Part shown: positions 62,816-64,000 of the stretch, piece by piece
How the letters are laid out: every line of letters starts with the position of its first letter
How positions within the stretch are numbered: the stretch's first letter is position 1
Assembly: GCF_008086175.1 (NCBI RefSeq)
Contig: NZ_VSKM01000004.1
Coordinates: 62,001 to 126,000 of the forward strand
DNA length: 64,000 nucleotides
Direction of reading: 5' to 3'
From: Bizionia saleffrena
GTDB lineage: Bacteria > Bacteroidota > Bacteroidia > Flavobacteriales > Flavobacteriaceae
The notes under the pieces: generated by a model
The model's input: only the letters and a program-made list of their open reading frames with translations
What the model was told of the DNA's origin: nothing
Databases searched by the model: none
Program-made: the position numbers and the translations under genes

Positions 62816-63286
62816 CTAGTATTCCGTCTTATCCATTTTTTTAACCCATTCTTGAAAAGGTTTTATCGCAATTTCTGGCGCAAGTTGTACAAAAGGAATA
62901 CTTCTTTTGTTGTAAGGCAAAGGGATTTCTTTATAAATAAATTCATCATCAAAGCCAATATTTGCGGCATCAACTTGACTGCTTCCGTAGTACACTTTAT
63001 CTGGTCGCGCCCAATAAATAGCTCCTAAACACATAGGGCAGGGTTCGCAAGACGTATAAATTTCGCAACCGTCTAACTGAAACGAACCTAGATTTTTACA
63101 CGCCTCTCTAATAGCAGTAACTTCGGCATGTGCTGTGGGATCGTTTGTAGACGTAACTTTATTATTACCGCGACCCACTATTTTTCCGTCTTTTACAACG
63201 ACACAACCAAATGGACCACCTTCGTTATTGTTCATACCTTTCAACGCTGCGTTTACAGCTTCTTGCATAAATTGTTCTTTATCCAT
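62816..63286 (-). CDS. guaD: Guanine deaminase (CDA fold, GuaD type)
   Basis: A 156-residue zinc deaminase. Zinc ligands are His53 with catalytic Glu55 (TAHAEVTAIR) and Cys83/Cys86 in EPCPMCLGAIYWARP. The overall pattern, including GGPFG near residue 24, TSTNDPTAHAE and FDDEFIYKEI, closely resembles Bacillus subtilis GuaD, a guanine deaminase of the same length, rather than the tRNA adenosine deaminase TadA. It converts guanine to xanthine for purine salvage. A csp terminator lies 55 bp upstream of its start. It is monocistronic. Confidence 0.88.
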   Translation of the reverse strand: MDKEQFMQEAVNAALKGMNNNEGGPFGCVVVKDGKIVGRGNNKVTSTNDPTAHAEVTAIREACKNLGSFQLDGCEIYTSCEPCPMCLGAIYWARPDKVYYGSSQVDAANIGFDDEFIYKEIPLPYNKRSIPFVQLAPEIAIKPFQEWVKKMDKTEY

Positions 63287-63341
63287 TTTTAAAACTATTT
63301 TTTAGAAAAATACAAATCATTTCACAATTTCACATAAAAAA

Positions 63342-63372
63342 AGCCCATCAAAATATTGATGGGCTCTTTTAA
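63342..63372 (-). terminator. Terminator of the second csp gene
   Basis: AGCCCATCAA (63342-63351) and TTGATGGGCT (63356-63365) form a perfect 10-bp stem; on the minus strand a T-run follows. It is a close copy of the terminator at 33284. Confidence 0.85.
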
Positions 63373-63389
63373 AAAACTTGAAGTATATA

Positions 63390-63581
63390 TTACATAACTT
63401 TTACGTTAACTGCATTTAATCCTTTGTTTCCTTCTTGTAAATCAAATTCAACATCGTCACCCTCACGGATTTCGTCGATTAATCCTGAAATGTGTACAAA
63501 ATGATCTTTGTCTACTCCTTCTTCAGTGATGAATCCAAATCCTTTAGTGTCGTTGAAAAATTTTACTGTTCCTTTACTCAT
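63390..63581 (-). CDS. Cold-shock protein, copy 2
   Basis: A 63-residue CspA-family protein, MSKGTVKFFND, with RNP1 KGFGFI and RNP2 HFVHIS. It differs from copy 1 at four residues: Thr for Ala at position 12, Asp for Glu and Gln for Glu in the acidic stretch, and a final Met for Ile. The DNA differs at 11 of 192 positions by eye. Its leader (TAATAATAATAATTGTAATT region) and terminator are also nearly the same as those of copy 1. Both copies lie on the minus strand, 30 kb apart. Confidence 0.95.
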   Translation of the reverse strand: MSKGTVKFFNDTKGFGFITEEGVDKDHFVHISGLIDEIREGDDVEFDLQEGNKGLNAVNVKVM

Positions 63582-63621
63582 AATAATAATAATTGTAATT
63601 AATAATTTGATAACTTGAGTG

Positions 63622-63629
63622 CAAAGATA
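63622..63629 (-). promoter_or_regulatory. -7 element of csp copy 2
   Basis: CAAAGATA (minus TATCTTTG) fits TAnnTTTG, with the shared word TTGGCAC just upstream on the minus strand, as at copy 1. Confidence 0.6.
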
Positions 63630-63651
63630 GTGCCAATTTATTTATAAACCA

Positions 63652-64000
63652 CTACCAATCGATAGGAAAATAATCTTTTAAAAATTTCCCCGACCAATGT
63701 TTACCGGTATTTATGCCGTCTATTAGCGGATCCATTACCCTTGCCGCCCCATCAACAATATCTAAAGGGGGTTGAAAATCGTGGATTTCTACTTTTTTCT
63801 TAGATAATTCTGCTGGATCTTCGTCTGTTACCCAGCCCGTATCGACAGCATTCATATAAATACCAGACTTCGCAAAGGTTGCTGCAGAAGTATGTGTAAG
63901 CATATTTAAGGCTGCTTTTGCCATATTTGTATGCGGGTGTCTGTCTGCTTTTTTAAACCTATGAAACTTCCCTTCCATCGCAGATACATTAATTATATGT
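63652..64000 (-). CDS. SDR-family oxidoreductase, C-terminal part
   Basis: The frame is open to the window edge, so the 5' part is cut off; about 115 codons are visible. [10 protein letters not shown] followed by [13 protein letters not shown] is the substrate-side segment of short-chain dehydrogenases, and [12 protein letters not shown] follows. In the classical YxxxK active site the Lys is present (NMAK) but the Tyr four residues before it is Thr. This variant form is known among SDR-like proteins of this type, and it suggests altered or absent dehydrogenase chemistry. The Rossmann nucleotide-binding half lies outside the window. The csp copy 2 gene lies downstream on the same strand. Confidence 0.82.
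   Translation of the reverse strand, partial: HIINVSAMEGKFHRFKKADRHPHTNMAKAALNMLTHTSAATFAKSGIYMNAVDTGWVTDEDPAELSKKKVEIHDFQPPLDIVDGAARVMDPLIDGINTGKHWSGKFLKDYFPIDW

Overview
The window reads as chromosome of a gliding member of the Flavobacteriaceae (Bacteroidota). It is AT-rich. Several genes start downstream of the Bacteroidota promoter element TAnnTTTG (sometimes with an upstream TTG) rather than a Shine-Dalgarno site. It encodes type IX secretion (T9SS) cargo with type A and type B sorting domains, PorP/SprF-family proteins, and a 4620-residue SprB-type gliding adhesin. No tRNA, rRNA, CRISPR array, insertion sequence or prophage was seen. The genus cannot be fixed from what is visible.

Layout. 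0-1.5 kb: end of a 3-mercaptopyruvate sulfurtransferase gene, a small TerB-like protein, and a 570-bp gap full of inverted repeats. 1.4-6.5 kb: mutS2 with a thiol-oxidoreductase gene, a YfcC-type transporter and ung. 6.5-11.2 kb: a minus-strand run of an IPNS-like oxygenase, a SUI1 factor, a DUF1835 protein, a nucleoside phosphorylase, a binding protein without signal peptide, and a lipoprotein. 11.3-16.3 kb: a fused E1 alpha-beta 2-oxoacid dehydrogenase, a secreted protein, a cold-shock-domain protein and an MscS channel. 16.4-22.8 kb: a compact minus-strand unit recQ - APC permease - topB - pseudouridine synthase. 22.9-28.5 kb: DUF1853, an SF2 helicase, a DEAD-box RNA helicase, a lipoprotein and an M64 peptidase exported by T9SS. 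28.7-36.2 kb: housekeeping and stress genes (hpf, CsbD, cold shock, Old Yellow Enzyme, Crp/Fnr regulator) mixed with several decayed genes, including an OsmC pseudogene and an internally deleted amidohydrolase. 36.2-40.5 kb: acyl-CoA dehydrogenase, aminopeptidase P and an intradiol-dioxygenase-like secreted protein. 40.9-62.3 kb: the gliding/T9SS locus, with two secreted proteins, a type B T9SS cargo, a PorP/SprF-barrel protein with a long repeat rod, sprB and sprF. 62.8-64 kb: guanine deaminase, a second copy of the cold-shock gene, and the end of an SDR gene.

How the genes fit together. The 41.6-62.3 kb genes match the SprB operon arrangement known from Flavobacterium johnsoniae: SprB is the cell-surface adhesin moved by the gliding motor, and SprF is the outer-membrane partner needed for its export. 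RecQ and topoisomerase III, partners in resolving recombination intermediates, share one apparent transcript. The Crp/Fnr regulator at 35.4-36.0 kb carries an FNR-type ExxSR recognition helix, and an FNR-like dyad lies about 40 bp upstream of the predicted start of the neighbouring Old Yellow Enzyme transcript.

Main points for a second look: the barrel-rod-SPOR-like architecture of the protein before SprB; the hairpin between that gene and sprB; the matched FNR-like site and regulator; two 94%-identical cold-shock genes in direct orientation flanking the 30-kb segment that holds the gliding operon; the decay zone at 29.4-36.2 kb; and a nested inverted-repeat element at 641-800. All calls come from reading the sequence; no database search or folding program was run.
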